Shown here: one piece after another, positions 1-11,282 of the stretch
Numbering within the stretch: the first letter of the stretch is position 1
Layout of the letters: each line of letters starts with the position of its first letter
Assembly: GCA_037976565.1 (NCBI GenBank)
Contig: CP137672.1
Span: 33,682,737-33,746,736, forward strand
Direction: 5' to 3'
Source: Mesocentrotus franciscanus
Lineage: Eukaryota > Echinodermata > Echinoidea > Camarodonta > Strongylocentrotidae
Length of the DNA stretch: 64,000 nt
Made by a program: the position numbers and the translations under genes
The notes under the pieces: generated by a model
Told to the model about the DNA's origin: nothing
Database searches by the model: none
The model's input: the letters and a program-made list of their open reading frames with translations, nothing else

Positions 1-129
1 TTAAGGTAGGACATTTTAATTGGTGTGATATCTCATAAATCCCCGAGGACTCCAGCGCGGATCATAACGTAATCCATTGCAAGAAACAAGTGCAAACTGA
101 CGAGAGTTTCAAGGCGATGGTATCCATCT

Positions 130-495
130 TCTCATCGAATCAGACTTAACTAAATGTGATTATGAAGGATTGATATTTTAACCTCTCAAATACCAAAATC
201 AACTAGCGGGCGGTTTGTTTTGTAGAGGACATGGTATTTCCCCCTCTTACCGATACCAAACTTAATCAAAATAAGGTTTCAAGGATTTTTTTGTATTCTT
301 ACCATTACCATTGATCATAGTAATAGTTTAACTAACAAGAGGGTTTAAGGTGATAAAATAGGTTTTTACCCTTGTCATTACCAGACTTAACTAACAAGAA
401 GTTTGAAATGAGATTGTATTTTCCCCTATTCCCCATACCAATATTAATTAACAAAAGAGTTTAGACGAGATGGCACTCGATAATACCAATACCCC
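130..495. repeat. Decayed tandem repeat, unit about 55-75 bp
   Basis: Four or five diverged copies share the order 'accagacttaactaacaa', then 'gagtttgaa..', then a T-rich run ending in 'cccc' and 'taccatt'. Copies begin near 130, 250, 325, 385 and 445. The spacing is irregular, so this is an old array. Confidence 0.4.
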
Positions 496-1784
496 CAACT
501 TGTTTTTCTTTTAGTTTCTTCCTGTGACAAATTTGTTTCTTTCTCGAGCCTTTACCGGAATTTCTATTCATCCCCATAAAAACTTAATTATTTTAGACAT
601 CTCTTTCCTTATTTAATGCTGAATATGAAAACATGCTGTATGGAGTATTACTGATTGATTAGTAGAGTTTGTAATTTTTGTATCAACATCTTTTCAGAAT
701 ATGTGTTCGGGCCTGATATTGAGCGAGCAAGACATGATGAGAAATAACATGAAGTCCCTCTTTTTGTTCATGAATTTGTTGGAGCTGATTTCGACGTTTC
801 CGTTTTAACCCTTTAAAGATTTATCATAGATGGTATAGAAGCAGATATCGATGCCCATGTCATTCATATTTGAATTAGGCGCAAATAAGAAGGATCCTCT
901 GGGAGACGTTCTTTCTCTGGATTCCATCTTTAAGAGCACGAACAAATCCCCCAACCTGGTTCCTTCATCTTATCCCATAATTAAATTCGCCATTCCGATA
1001 TGTGATGATATTTTTTTCCTTTCATTCCCTTTTGTATATCCAGTATTTGTGAAGCAGATGGCTTTGTTAGATAATTCCATCTCTCATTATTTTGTGAAAT
1101 CATAATCTCGTCACTACAAATTTCGTCACACACCGAGGACCCGTTATGAAAGTAATATTATTCATTATTTTTTGTATTCATTATCTGGATTAAGTTTGCT
1201 TTTATTAAGTTAGAAAATGATTATTGCGATCTGTTTCATCATTCTGGACATTCATGTTCACACAAGCATTTTGGACAATATGAAAAAGGGTATACGCTCG
1301 GTACAGTGTAGGTTATGCAGAAGGGCCATACAAAATGTTGAGATAAATCCAACAGATTGTGTCTTAAGCAAGAATTTAATGGAGGTACTACCCAACTACT
1401 TTGACATCAGGAAAGAATTATGTAGGTGTCATTATCTACGCAGCAACAATTGAACAATGCGTGGATTATTAGAAGTGCTTTGAAGCCGATATCGAGAAGA
1501 AAGGAAAGTGTAAGATCAGAGCTGCTCGACCACCAGATAAAAGCATCATAACAGTAAAAAAACATGCATTTGGAGGATATATTTGGAAGAGACAAATTGT
1601 TTAAGAAATCTGTTTTTAACTGAAAGTAGAACATTTTATAGTATGTCAAATCTTTGAACTATGGCATGATAAGAAAGTAGAACGTATGTATTGAAGACAT
1701 TCTCATAAGTTAGAACGACCTTGGAGTGATGTGGATATCTAATTTCATACCATATTTCTGAGTGATCTACTTTCGATCATATCG

Positions 1785-1862
1785 CTGAAGAGAGAGAGAG
1801 GGGGAGAAAGAGGATGAGAGATTGAGAGAGAGAGAAGGAGAGAGAGGGAGAGAGAGAGAGAA
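1785..1862. repeat. (GA)n low-complexity tract
   Basis: Nearly pure GA/GGGA repeats on the plus strand. The overlapping minus-strand ORF reads as Ser/Leu repeats and is not a gene. Confidence 0.8.
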
Positions 1863-3319
1863 ATCGAATGGTCATTCCTACAGGGATCAGATATTTCCTT
1901 GGATTCCAATTCCCTAATTCAGTTATACCAAAATATGGTTTCTCTCTTCTCACCGATGGTAAGACGATGAGTACGAAATAGCCTAGATATCCGACCAGCC
2001 ATGCCAGGTGGCGTATCCAGGAGATTAGTAAATAAAGGGGGGGGGGGTCATCCCAAGACATTTGGAATCATTAGACGATTTTGGTTGTTTCTGACGGATA
2101 GCCCAGTGGCGTAAACCTACTGATGTTAGTTTTGTTGTTGTTTTGTAATGAATCTTGAAGGCCTTAAAAAAAGGTTGGCATATTAGACCACATTTTTAAA
2201 GCCTAAAATGGATACGCTCTTACGTTTAATACATTGTGTGCGTCAAGGGGGTGTTGGATGATCAAAGTGTTATTAGGGCATCGTATTTCTTTTCTCAAAG
2301 CGTTTGGGGTTGTGCGTGTAAGATCTTACCCTTTATCATAGGGAATTCATATTACTAACACGACTAATGTACCAGCGATTGTCAAAGATATGGGTTTGGA
2401 TAAGTTGAAAGAACGTTTACATGATTGTAATGGCGACAACCACTGTAAAGGGTATCATATTTTTACAAATGGAATGTTATTCATAAGATACCATCCCTTG
2501 CAACCATACCCCCACTCTAAGCACTTGTATACATACTTATCGGTACCGGAGGGTATGGGTGAGGTTGTATCGTCTTTGTAAAATCATCATACGCTAAGGA
2601 TTTATACTATATACTGTAAAAAAAATAATAATAATAAAAATAATAAAAATGATAATCACGTTTGAATTGCAGTTTGCATGTAACTACAATTATCAAGGTT
2701 AAGGAATTCAAATTCCTACGAATGGAATAATTATCATTCATGATATGCGACCCTCCTGCAACCATATTCCACTCCAAGTACTTGACCATATTTTGGTTGG
2801 AGGGGCTGAGAGAGTTTGTAAAGCCCTTGGAAGATCATACCCTCTAGTGATTGGCAGACACCTTGGACATATAATTTCTTGAAAAATGCATATGCGGGTA
2901 AATAAAAATTGTAGCCTATATGAGGGAGGTTGTAAGAATAATGGAAAATCTCCTTTTTGTTATGTCATTGGCAGTTCAACATGTTGTATATTTTTTGTAA
3001 GTGAGTGATTTAAAATTCATTAAACACTTGTCATGTAAACTGTTTATTTCCACATCATATAACTATGGTAATCTCTTTGGTTCGATTGCCAGTCAGTGCC
3101 TGCAATGAATCAAACATAAACTTGTACTTTATCATTTTCTGTGTCACTCTCCTTTACATCGATTATTATTACTCCGATTGTACTTTTCCTCTAGACTAAA
3201 ATGTTAACCGAAACCGGATTACAATAAAATGGTATAAAATTAGTTTAATCAGTGTATCTTGTATATTTTTAGATAACCCGCGTTTTGTACTCCTATGTAT
3301 TCCAAAAACTAATCATATA

Positions 3320-4914
3320 ATTCAATTCAATTCAATTCAATTCAATTCAATTTATTTCTGTTTCCAACGAAACAATACAAAATCAGTTTTAAACATTTAC
3401 AATAATTTAAGAATACATATTGGAAACAGAGGGGTCCACTAAAAAGCAATGCTTGTACAAGTGTGGACACCCTAAATGATACTTAAGAATAATGATTAAT
3501 TAAATTAACAAGTTCTTAACTACAAAAGGAACTACAAAATAGAGAAAATGGGGGGGGGGATGCCAACAGAGACGAGAACGGGACAGGACAGTACCTTACA
3601 AGACAAACATGGGAGGATACGTTTACAATACAAAGAGTAGATAATGCCCCCCAAAAAGGAGAGAGATCAGGGGTACAGAAATAATTTAAAAAAATGATGA
3701 GGTGCATGTGGGGTTGAGAGGAAAATGAGGAAAGAGAGATGCGCGTTAGAAAGGAGATAAGCTTGAGAAGGCACAATATAATATATCAAATTACATTTTG
3801 AGTCAGCGAGTAGAGAATGATCTTGTATAAAAAAACAACAAAACAACAAAACAACATATAAATTTAATGAGGTTGATATGATTGTAATAAAAACAATTTC
3901 AATTTTTTCTTAAAAGTATTAATCGATGGAGCATTTTTTATTTCATCACTTAAAGAATTCCAAAACTTTGGACCTTCATATATGTACGTTTTTTGGGCTA
4001 AGAGGGTCCGCAAGAGAGGTAAATGAAAATCGTCCGAATGTCTTGTTGGGTAATTATGGACTGAGCTATTTTTAAAAACATTTCATGAAAAACAGAAGGC
4101 AACATATTATTTTTATAATTATACATAAATTGACCTAGTTGGAAAAGATATAAGTCTTTTACCTTTAATATCTTATTTTCAAAAATAAAGAGTCTGTATG
4201 GGAGCGAAAGGGGGAATTACAAATTATACGAATAATCTTCTTTTGTAATAAAAACACTTTGTCTAATGACGTTTGATGTGTGTTACCCCAAACTAAGAGA
4301 CCATAATTTAAGTATGGGAGTATCAATGAACTATAAAGCATAATTAATGAATTAAGAGGGAGACATGTCTTTAATTTATAAATAATACCGATATTTCGGG
4401 AAATAATTTTACAAATATTGTCGATGTGATTTTTCCATGAAAGCTTTTTGTCAACCGTTACACCTAAAAATGTATTAAATGAAACGCACTCCAGTGGGGT
4501 ATTATCCAAAACTAAATTAGCTGGCAATGAATTTATAGATTTACTAAACAACATATACTTCGTTTTCTGGAGATTCAATGATAATTTGTTAGCTCTAATC
4601 CATAATAAAATATTACACATTTCAATATTAATTATTTCAACTAATCTATGGGAGTCTTTGTGAGAAAAAAATAAATTTGTGTCATCAGCAAAAGTACGAA
4701 AGACAGAATATCAGAAGATCGACAAAAGTCATTTATATATAAAATAAATAAGAGTGGGCCTAATATGCTACCTTTTGGAACGCCACAATTTATATTACTA
4801 AGATCTGAGGAGTTGTCATTTAAAAATACATACTGCTTTCTATCCGAAAGGTAGCTCCTGAACCACTCCAAGGCCATCCCACGTACACCATAATGTGAAA
4901 GTTTATAAAGTATA
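3320..4914 (-). mobile_element. 5'-truncated non-LTR retrotransposon (CR1/jockey-like LINE), copy 1
   Basis: On the minus strand this piece starts inside the reverse transcriptase domain (near 4914) and runs through the stop codon at 3866-3864. A 3' UTR of about 500 bp follows, then a tail of (TTGAA)n in element sense at about 3320-3352. A short tandem repeat tail in place of poly(A) is typical of CR1-type LINEs. The left boundary is set by the tail. Truncation at the 5' end is the usual result of incomplete target-primed reverse transcription. Confidence 0.85.
3864..4914 (-). pseudogene. Broken reverse transcriptase ORF of LINE copy 1
   Basis: The C-terminal half of a LINE ORF2 is readable. 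It contains YGVRGMALEWFRSYLSDRK, then GVPKGSILGPLLFILYINDF (RT motif near 4770-4800), then the catalytic FADD at 4692-4681. After these come WIRANKLSLNLQKTKYM, FLGVTVDKKLSW and a C-terminus with PKFWNSLSDEIK. FADD lies in a different frame from the GVPKGS motif, and a second frameshift falls near 4185, so the protein cannot be made. The endonuclease and N-terminal RT regions are missing. Confidence 0.85.
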
Positions 4915-6510
4915 GATATAGATAGATACGTCAGCTGAAAGCCAAACGGGCGTTAACTTTGTGATGTGAGTAAATGCCATTCTGGCCCTTAATATTCGTA
5001 TATATCAAGAGGAGGCACAGGTCCACCCATATTTGAATGTTTTAACTGATGACGTTCTATATGCCCCATTAACCTATGACGGAGTCGGAGAATTGACTTT
5101 TCTCGGGATGACATTTACCGGAGTAGACTTAAGACATAAGTCCAAATAACGAATGATTCAACCGCATCAACCTAAAAGGTTAAATTAGAATGTAAAAGGA
5201 CCATCTATTTTCAGTTTGAACAAAGCTAGCTTGTCGTGGTGTATTACATGAATTTAAATTTGCATAAAATGGTGATGATGATTATATTTTACAAATAATA
5301 AACAAAATATCTACACACAATCCTGCATGGACTGTTGATTAGGATAGCAGCACATGCATCACATTTCGCGCCTCATGTTTTCTTTTTCTCTTCTGAAGAA
5401 CAATTTTTAAACATAGCGTGGATAACTAAACGTAGCATAAGATGCGGCAGTTTCATATCTAATGATGATAAGATTGGCAAGTTTGAGGCATCGAAATGAA
5501 TAGGTCGTTTGAAAAATCCTATGAAAAGAATTTTTGTCAGATGGGTTGGATAGATAATTTAGTTTAAGTGACATGTTTATGCTAAATATAGAAATAGAGA
5601 GGTAGGGTGATGGAGGTAAAGAGAATCAGATGAGAAAAAGTAACAAAGAGAGAAACAAAGTATCTAAAAGAGAGAGAGAGAGAGAGAGAGACAAAACGAG
5701 GGATTTAGAATAAAGAAACAAAAAGAGAAAGAGATGTATGTGGGAAGGAAACAAGGATAAGGGGAATATAAATAGATATATATAAATGGACAGACGGATA
5801 GAGAGAGAGAGAGAGAGAGAGGGGGAGTGGTTTTACTTTCTTTATCTTTATAAAGATATGTTTTAAGTTTTTTATCAATTGTTTTTTTGGGGTAATTTAT
5901 TAGACAGTGTAATCAATTAATCTATTTCTGTAAATAACGGTATTCAGACATTTTGTTTAGGGGGTAAAAGGTTAAGTGCATTCTGAAACCGTTCAAATTT
6001 TGAAATTCATACAAAATCGAAACTTGATAAGAAAATACATGCCTTTCGAAATAAAGAGAAACTCAACGTGAGAATTACAGCTATTTATTTACTCTAAACC
6101 TGACAAGCTATTCACAATTTTTACCATCGTTATTCTATTTCAAAACACACAAACCTACATCAAACAAGCCCTTTATTCCTCTGAAATACATGGAGTATGA
6201 ATCTAGAAATATGCGATAATTTTATCCATGCATTTAATATTACATTCATTTTGCTGTGTGCTTAACCTAATTAAAACCGACGTAGTTGCGTGTTAGACAA
6301 ACTGCATCAACAAAGCTGTGAGGCAACGTCATGCACCAACAGGAGAAGTATAATGTGTAACTATTCCTTGGGGTAAAGGGAGGGGGCAGGTGCAGCGCCA
6401 TAAATTGTCAGTCAATATCCGAAGTTTCTTAGGCAATCAGTGGCGTAGCTATGGGCGGATATGGCTCCTCAAAAAATGAAATGGCGAAGAGAAATAAAGG
6501 CAAATAGGAG

Positions 6511-6547
<37 letters not shown>

Positions 6548-7780
6548 GAAAGAAAGGGGGGGAGGGTGAACTTGAATGGGGGGATTTCAAACCTCTCCCA
6601 CTTGTCCTAAACAAAATGCTTTTAAAAAATACCGATGCCGCCCGCCCCCCTTCCTCGTGGGACTCAATGTCTAGTCCAAAACTACGCCAGCAATGTTGTT
6701 AATACAGGTTAAACGATTTATTAAAGTTATCAAACGTTACTTATTGTATCCTGAAATCGAAGATACACAACCCCCTTTTCATTCTGCAGCGTGACGACGC
6801 CATTTTCTCCGCAGGGCATGTCACGTGTCACGACCGGATTTACCCCCACGTGGCATTACATTAGAGCGGGTATCTATTAGAAGCCGAGGCTGCGGTGAGG
6901 GGATGTAATTTGTGATCCTCGGCACCCCATAGTTTGGACGGCTGTCTGAAATATATCAACTTGTGCCTGCTTAAACGAAAAGTGATGGCTGATGAGTAAC
7001 ATGATAAGATATTGATTTAATTATATGTACCTTAAATGTTCCAAGAAGAGCCACAATGTTTCAAACCCTCCTCCCCTAGTCTCCCCCTCCTCTCCACTCA
7101 CTCTGTCTCTCTGTCTCTCTCTCTCTCTCTCTCCCTCCTTTCTTTGTTTTTTTTTCTCTCTCTCTCTCTCTTGCACACACACTCATGATTCGTTAGTCTT
7201 CCTCGAAAAAATTTCAACTACGTGATTTTCATCAAAACTTTAGTGAAGTTCATTGAAGATGCTTTTTTAATTTGGAATGAAAAAAGAGAATTTTCTCTGT
7301 TGTCAATTGCCGCTTTTATCTTAGAAGCGTTTTTTCTCTTTCAGACAAAAAAGCGTGGCTCTTCTTCCCCCCGACAGCCGATGACACGCTTCATTGATCT
7401 CTATTCTATCTCCAATTACACCATTTGTATCTTTCCTGTCTGCCTCCGTGTTTTTGTTTTCTTCGTTTCTCCTCACCTTTTCTACTCCACCTTTCTTTCA
7501 TCACGCCAAGTTTTTTGAAGAGTATCAAACAAACTACCCCTTTTCCAGCCATATGTTCCCAACATACCTTACATTCAGTCGCACATAGTTCCAATTCCCA
7601 TCTGCACATACATCAATAAATAGCGCCATTTGACTGTATCGGGTGATTAGAGAACGACAGATTAATTACAGGTGATGAGTGAGGGGTCTCTCTTTTGTTT
7701 TCTGTCTTGAACGTGACCTTGGTAATGGGGAAAAGGGAGGTTCTAGGCGATTGGTTAAGGAGAGAGAAGATGCTATCAAA
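4915..7780. other. Non-coding stretch with simple repeats
   Basis: No gene is seen. (GA)n tracts lie at about 5671-5690, 5800-5823 and 6508-6545, and CT-rich tracts at 7100-7172. The pair 'cagtggcgtagc' at 6438 and 'ctacgcc' near 6683 may be the ends of an old hAT-like element, but no clean target duplication is visible. The rest is unremarkable. Confidence 0.5.
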
Positions 7781-7799
7781 ACAGATGGAGGACGGCGAA

Positions 7800-8090
7800 G
7801 GGTTTTTGTTTGCATCGAAGAGATGGGGAGGGGTAGGAAGGGGTGGGGGAGGGGTAAGGGGATGGGAGGGGTGTGAGAGGGGATGGGAAGGGAAGGGATA
7901 TGAAAGGGGTGGATGGAAAGGGGTAAGAGAGAGGTGGGACTGGCCATGAGAGGGGAAAGGAATGAAGGGCTATGAAGGGGGATAAGAAGAGGTGTGAGAA
8001 GAGAGGGGAGGGTGTGATAGGGGATAATATATGGTACAGTTGGGATGGGAGGGGTATAAGAAGGGTTAGGAAGAGGAAAGGGTTGGTGAA
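7800..8090. repeat. G-rich tract with GGGG runs
   Basis: The plus strand carries dozens of GGG/GGGG runs separated by short A/T spacers, densest at 7820-7930. The pattern meets the usual G-quadruplex rule of four G-runs with short loops many times over. ORFs across it are low-complexity. Confidence 0.75.
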
Positions 8091-8099
8091 CCATTGTGG

Positions 8100-10770
8100 G
8101 GGCAGTTATTTTGTTTTGGTATAGGGAAAAAGCCAGTCTGGTAGAAGTAGTTTTTTACTTTCTGACGAATTAACTAATGGTATGATTTATAATTATAAAG
8201 ACATCGCTTTGTTTACAGTGGCAGATCGAGCATAATATTCATCAAAGATTCCAAAACGAACAAAAAGGGGGTTTCAAACTTGGAAGGTGTTGGTACATTG
8301 TACGACCCAGTCAGGGTAATATTTGTTTGTTAACTATAGTGATACAGGTTTTAGCTGGAGGGTACAGTGTACTACGTTTGATGTAAAGAGAGACATTACA
8401 ATTCAACGTAACTCTGACAACAGAAAGAAAGGAACACAACTGAAAACAGGATAATTTTTTTCTTCATGTTTTTATGTTTTGTAAGTAAAGAACTTCAAAT
8501 ACTTGTTTTCATATCATAAATAGTACTTCTTATTGGTTTATAGTATTATAAACATAGCCATTTTCATATATAGTGTCTTATTTACACAAACAGTTTACAA
8601 TATAGTCGTAATTTTATAGTGCTTGAAATCATACCTAGCAAGCGGAAACGTTTATCAGTGTAATGAAAATATAAAGAGTTAGTTAAATCAAATATAGCGT
8701 TAGAGCCGAACAACGCATCAAAACTTTTGAAAGCTTTCTCATCCACAAATTAAAAAATTAGTTTGGTGAAAATAATTACCCATTAAAAGACATGTCAAAG
8801 ATTAAAGTTTTTTCATATTTAGCAAAACATCTCAAATTCATCATGCCAAAAAAAAGAGAAGATTCATAATGTCTATAAATTATAACTTTTCTTCTTGTGC
8901 CAAACAGTAAAAGATGTCGTTCAATAAGTATACTTCATTTTAGCACTCACAAAAATGAAAACCAATTTACAATCATTATTATTCTGACAAAATAAAAGCC
9001 ATGAGATGTACAGATCCTGATAAAAGGTGAGTGCGATATTTCTTAAAATCAAATGCAAGCAACAAAAACAAAACAAAACAACAACATACTTTTTTGTCAT
9101 GACGATAAAACAAGAAGGATGTTGTTTGGTAGAGAAAGACTTATATTATACATAGGACCATGCGTAGGAACCAATAATGATCATTTACGTTTAGATTGTT
9201 GAACAAAATGTATATTCTAGTTTTGCCGTACATCTATAGTGGCAGTTGTATAATCAGATAATATCATAATATTAAATCAAGTATCTGAAATATCGGTGGT
9301 ATAGTCTTATTCGTTCTACTCAAAAGTCAAAATAATTGATTTATTCTCTGATTATACGTGATTATAACTATGTGGGTTTATATTTCTTTCGTATAAAAGG
9401 GTGAGGATAACATTGAAACTAATATATTGCTAATGAGTTAACACTACAGATATCATAATAACTTGCAGGATACAAGAATACATCGCGAGTGTGCATTTCA
9501 TGAACGACGTAAAAACTTTTATTTCCGTATCATCTTTCATCCTTTTTGTTACTCGAAAATTGTATAATCTACCTAACCGTCAATAATCTATATGTTGTTG
9601 TATCTTTCGTTGCGTGAATCAGTAAATGCAAGTTATTTTTCGAAGATAAATTGATTACTCCACGCCGAGCACTGATTAGAAACAATCATTGCATATGGCA
9701 GTAACATTATAAATTGTAAAAATATCGACGAGACCGCATATCTACTCCTACAAAATTCATCGCCTTCATGAAACATGTTTTAAAGTTTACCTTAATGTTA
9801 ATTCTCAATTATTTTTCAGAGGAGTTGTGAAAACCCTACAAACTTTGCTAACACTTTTAGCTGTTCAATCCGTTGATGATACGACATAATTTAACCGCAT
9901 TTTAGTGTTTCCTAATCTGAATATGACAGTAAATCAAATTATACTGAGCAGCTATAGCAAAATGATTATAATGATAGAAAGACTATAGTCATAATATTTC
10001 ATACATTCAAACAAAATTTCATATTATTGGTTTCTTGTTAAATACGTTAACCGGTATTGATAGCACACACACTCACACCCACACACACATAAAAAACGAG
10101 ATTTATCAGTGGAAGATTCAGATTTAGAAAATTCCACAAAACATTGCATAATGATATTTCTGTCGAGTATTGTCCTCGTTGTTGTGCTGTTCACTTCAAT
10201 GTCAGTTCGTTAAACTGTTTAGAACAGAACTTTCCTTTCGTCGGATATAAGTTTGTTTTTTTTTCTCCATGAAATAAATGAAAAGTCTCTCCGATAATTG
10301 CCCGATTTAAAAGGATCATTGCCTGCCATTCATCGTTTGTGGTCAGTTCGGTTTAATACGTCGTTCTCCCCTTACTGTTACAAAATGGTTATAGATTTTT
10401 GGACGGTGGTTTATGTTACCTTTTAAATCTGGCCGCAGAAAGATATTTGTAAGTAGCCATTAGTGTTTGAGATGAAGAATCTTATTCTAGTTAGGCCCCA
10501 TCGCGTCAGCAACTGGCGCGGTTCTGAAAGGCGTCATTTGAGCGTGAACATCGTTCAAAACTTATTATCAAATAAACAATGCGAATATAGCGTTGAATTA
10601 CTAGTGCATGGACAATTTACCCTGACGGGCTTCATTGGCGCAGGTAATAACGCAATTGAAATGGCGCTTCGTGTGCAACGGGTATTACTTCGTAGAAGTA
10701 TTACGTCTCCAAAACAATGAGTAAGTGTCATTGGTCATGGAATTTGTCTTTCCAAGATTACAAAGCAGGG
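8100..10770. other. AT-rich intergenic or 3' UTR sequence of the nAChR gene
   Basis: The receptor stop codon is just right of this block, so its right part may be 3' UTR. A repeat relative lies at 10499-10705. An 85-codon plus-strand ORF (10463-10720) falls on that repeat and has no recognisable domain. Nothing else is seen. Confidence 0.45.
10499..10705 (+). repeat. Dispersed repeat, copy A (relative at 41405-41620)
   Basis: The two segments share a collinear series of words: 'gcgtcagc.actggcgc', 'gcgttgaatta', 'attggcgca', 'acgcaatt' and 'gtgcaacg.gtat', in the same order and strand. The spacing differs by small indels. The class is unknown. Confidence 0.45.
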
Positions 10771-10774
10771 TTTG

Positions 10775-11125
10775 TGGGATCAACGTCGTAGAAGGATTGT
10801 TGTCTCTAGGTTAAAGGCAAGGGAGTGGGGGTCAAAGTCTTGGAGGGACTGCGTCTCTAGGTTAAAACGCAAGGGAGTGGGGTCAAAGTCCTGGAGGGAC
10901 TGCGTCTCTAGATTGAAAAATGCCGGGAAAGAGGGGTCAAATTCGAAACGGATTGCGTCTGCACGTTAAAACGCAGGAGTGGTAGGATTAAAGTTGTAGG
11001 ACTGCGTCTCCAAATTAAAACGCAAGGTTGTCGGAGTTTGAGTCATAGAATGACTGCGTCTCCATATCAAAACGCAGGAGTAGTTGGGTTGAAATCGTAG
11101 AAGGACTGCGTCTCCAAGACAATAG
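10775..11125. repeat. 51-bp minisatellite at the 3' end of the nAChR gene
   Basis: About seven diverged units share 'ggactgcgtctctaggtt', 'aaaacgcaagggagt' and 'ggggtcaaagtc'. The word 'gcgtct' (or a close variant) recurs near 10799, 10851, 10902, 10955, 11003, 11056 and 11107, spacings of about 48-53 with a mode near 51. The receptor stop codon lies in the second unit from the right. Confidence 0.85.
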
Positions 11126-11282
11126 GCTTGGTGTAATTGGTAGTGTTATGATGATTCGCACTCTCCCAGAGTAATGGCGCTCGTAAGATGATACCTATGG
11201 TTCCACTCAGACACATCAGAGCAAAGATAAAGAGGAACATACGATCCATCACCAAGGCAACGAAACGCCAGTCTTCGCTTAT
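11067..11282 (-). CDS. nAChR alpha subunit, coding exon 6 (M4 and C-terminal tail)
   Basis: This final 216-nt exon follows acceptor GATACAG and encodes residues 455-525 and a TGA at 11069-11067. It starts [16 protein letters not shown], the ..DW..VA.V.DR.F signature that precedes M4, followed by M4 with LSGTIGIIL. The tail after M4 is about 37 residues, longer than the few to twenty or so usual in the family. Its last 17 or so codons and the stop lie in a 51-bp minisatellite (10775-11125). The tail sequence is therefore probably repeat-derived. Possible poly(A) signals on this strand are ATTAAA at 10357-10352 and AATAAA at 9523-9518. Neither is verified. Confidence 0.95.
   Translation of the reverse strand: MSEDWRFVALVMDRMFLFIFALMCLSGTIGIILRAPLLWESANHHNTTNYTKPIVLETQSFYDFNPTTPAF

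Larger units (their letters stand above)
1..3300. other. Non-coding stretch with decayed repeats
   Basis: No gene is recognised. The stretch holds a decayed tandem repeat (about 130-495), a (GA)n tract at 1790-1862, and two diverged copies of a segment of about 65 bp (2470-2540 and 2725-2795). Sequences resembling hAT-type termini lie near 2009 and 2103. The remainder is AT-rich with no visible signal. Confidence 0.5.

Noticed and set aside
6438..6690. Possible hAT-like element with 'cagtggcgtagc' and 'ctacgcc' ends
   Set aside because: The ends pair over only about 10 bp and no 8-bp target duplication could be matched, so it is mentioned only as a possibility.
7666..8094. 142-codon Pro/Ser-rich minus-strand ORF
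   Set aside because: It is a translation of the complement of a G-rich repeat tract, with no domain or splice context.
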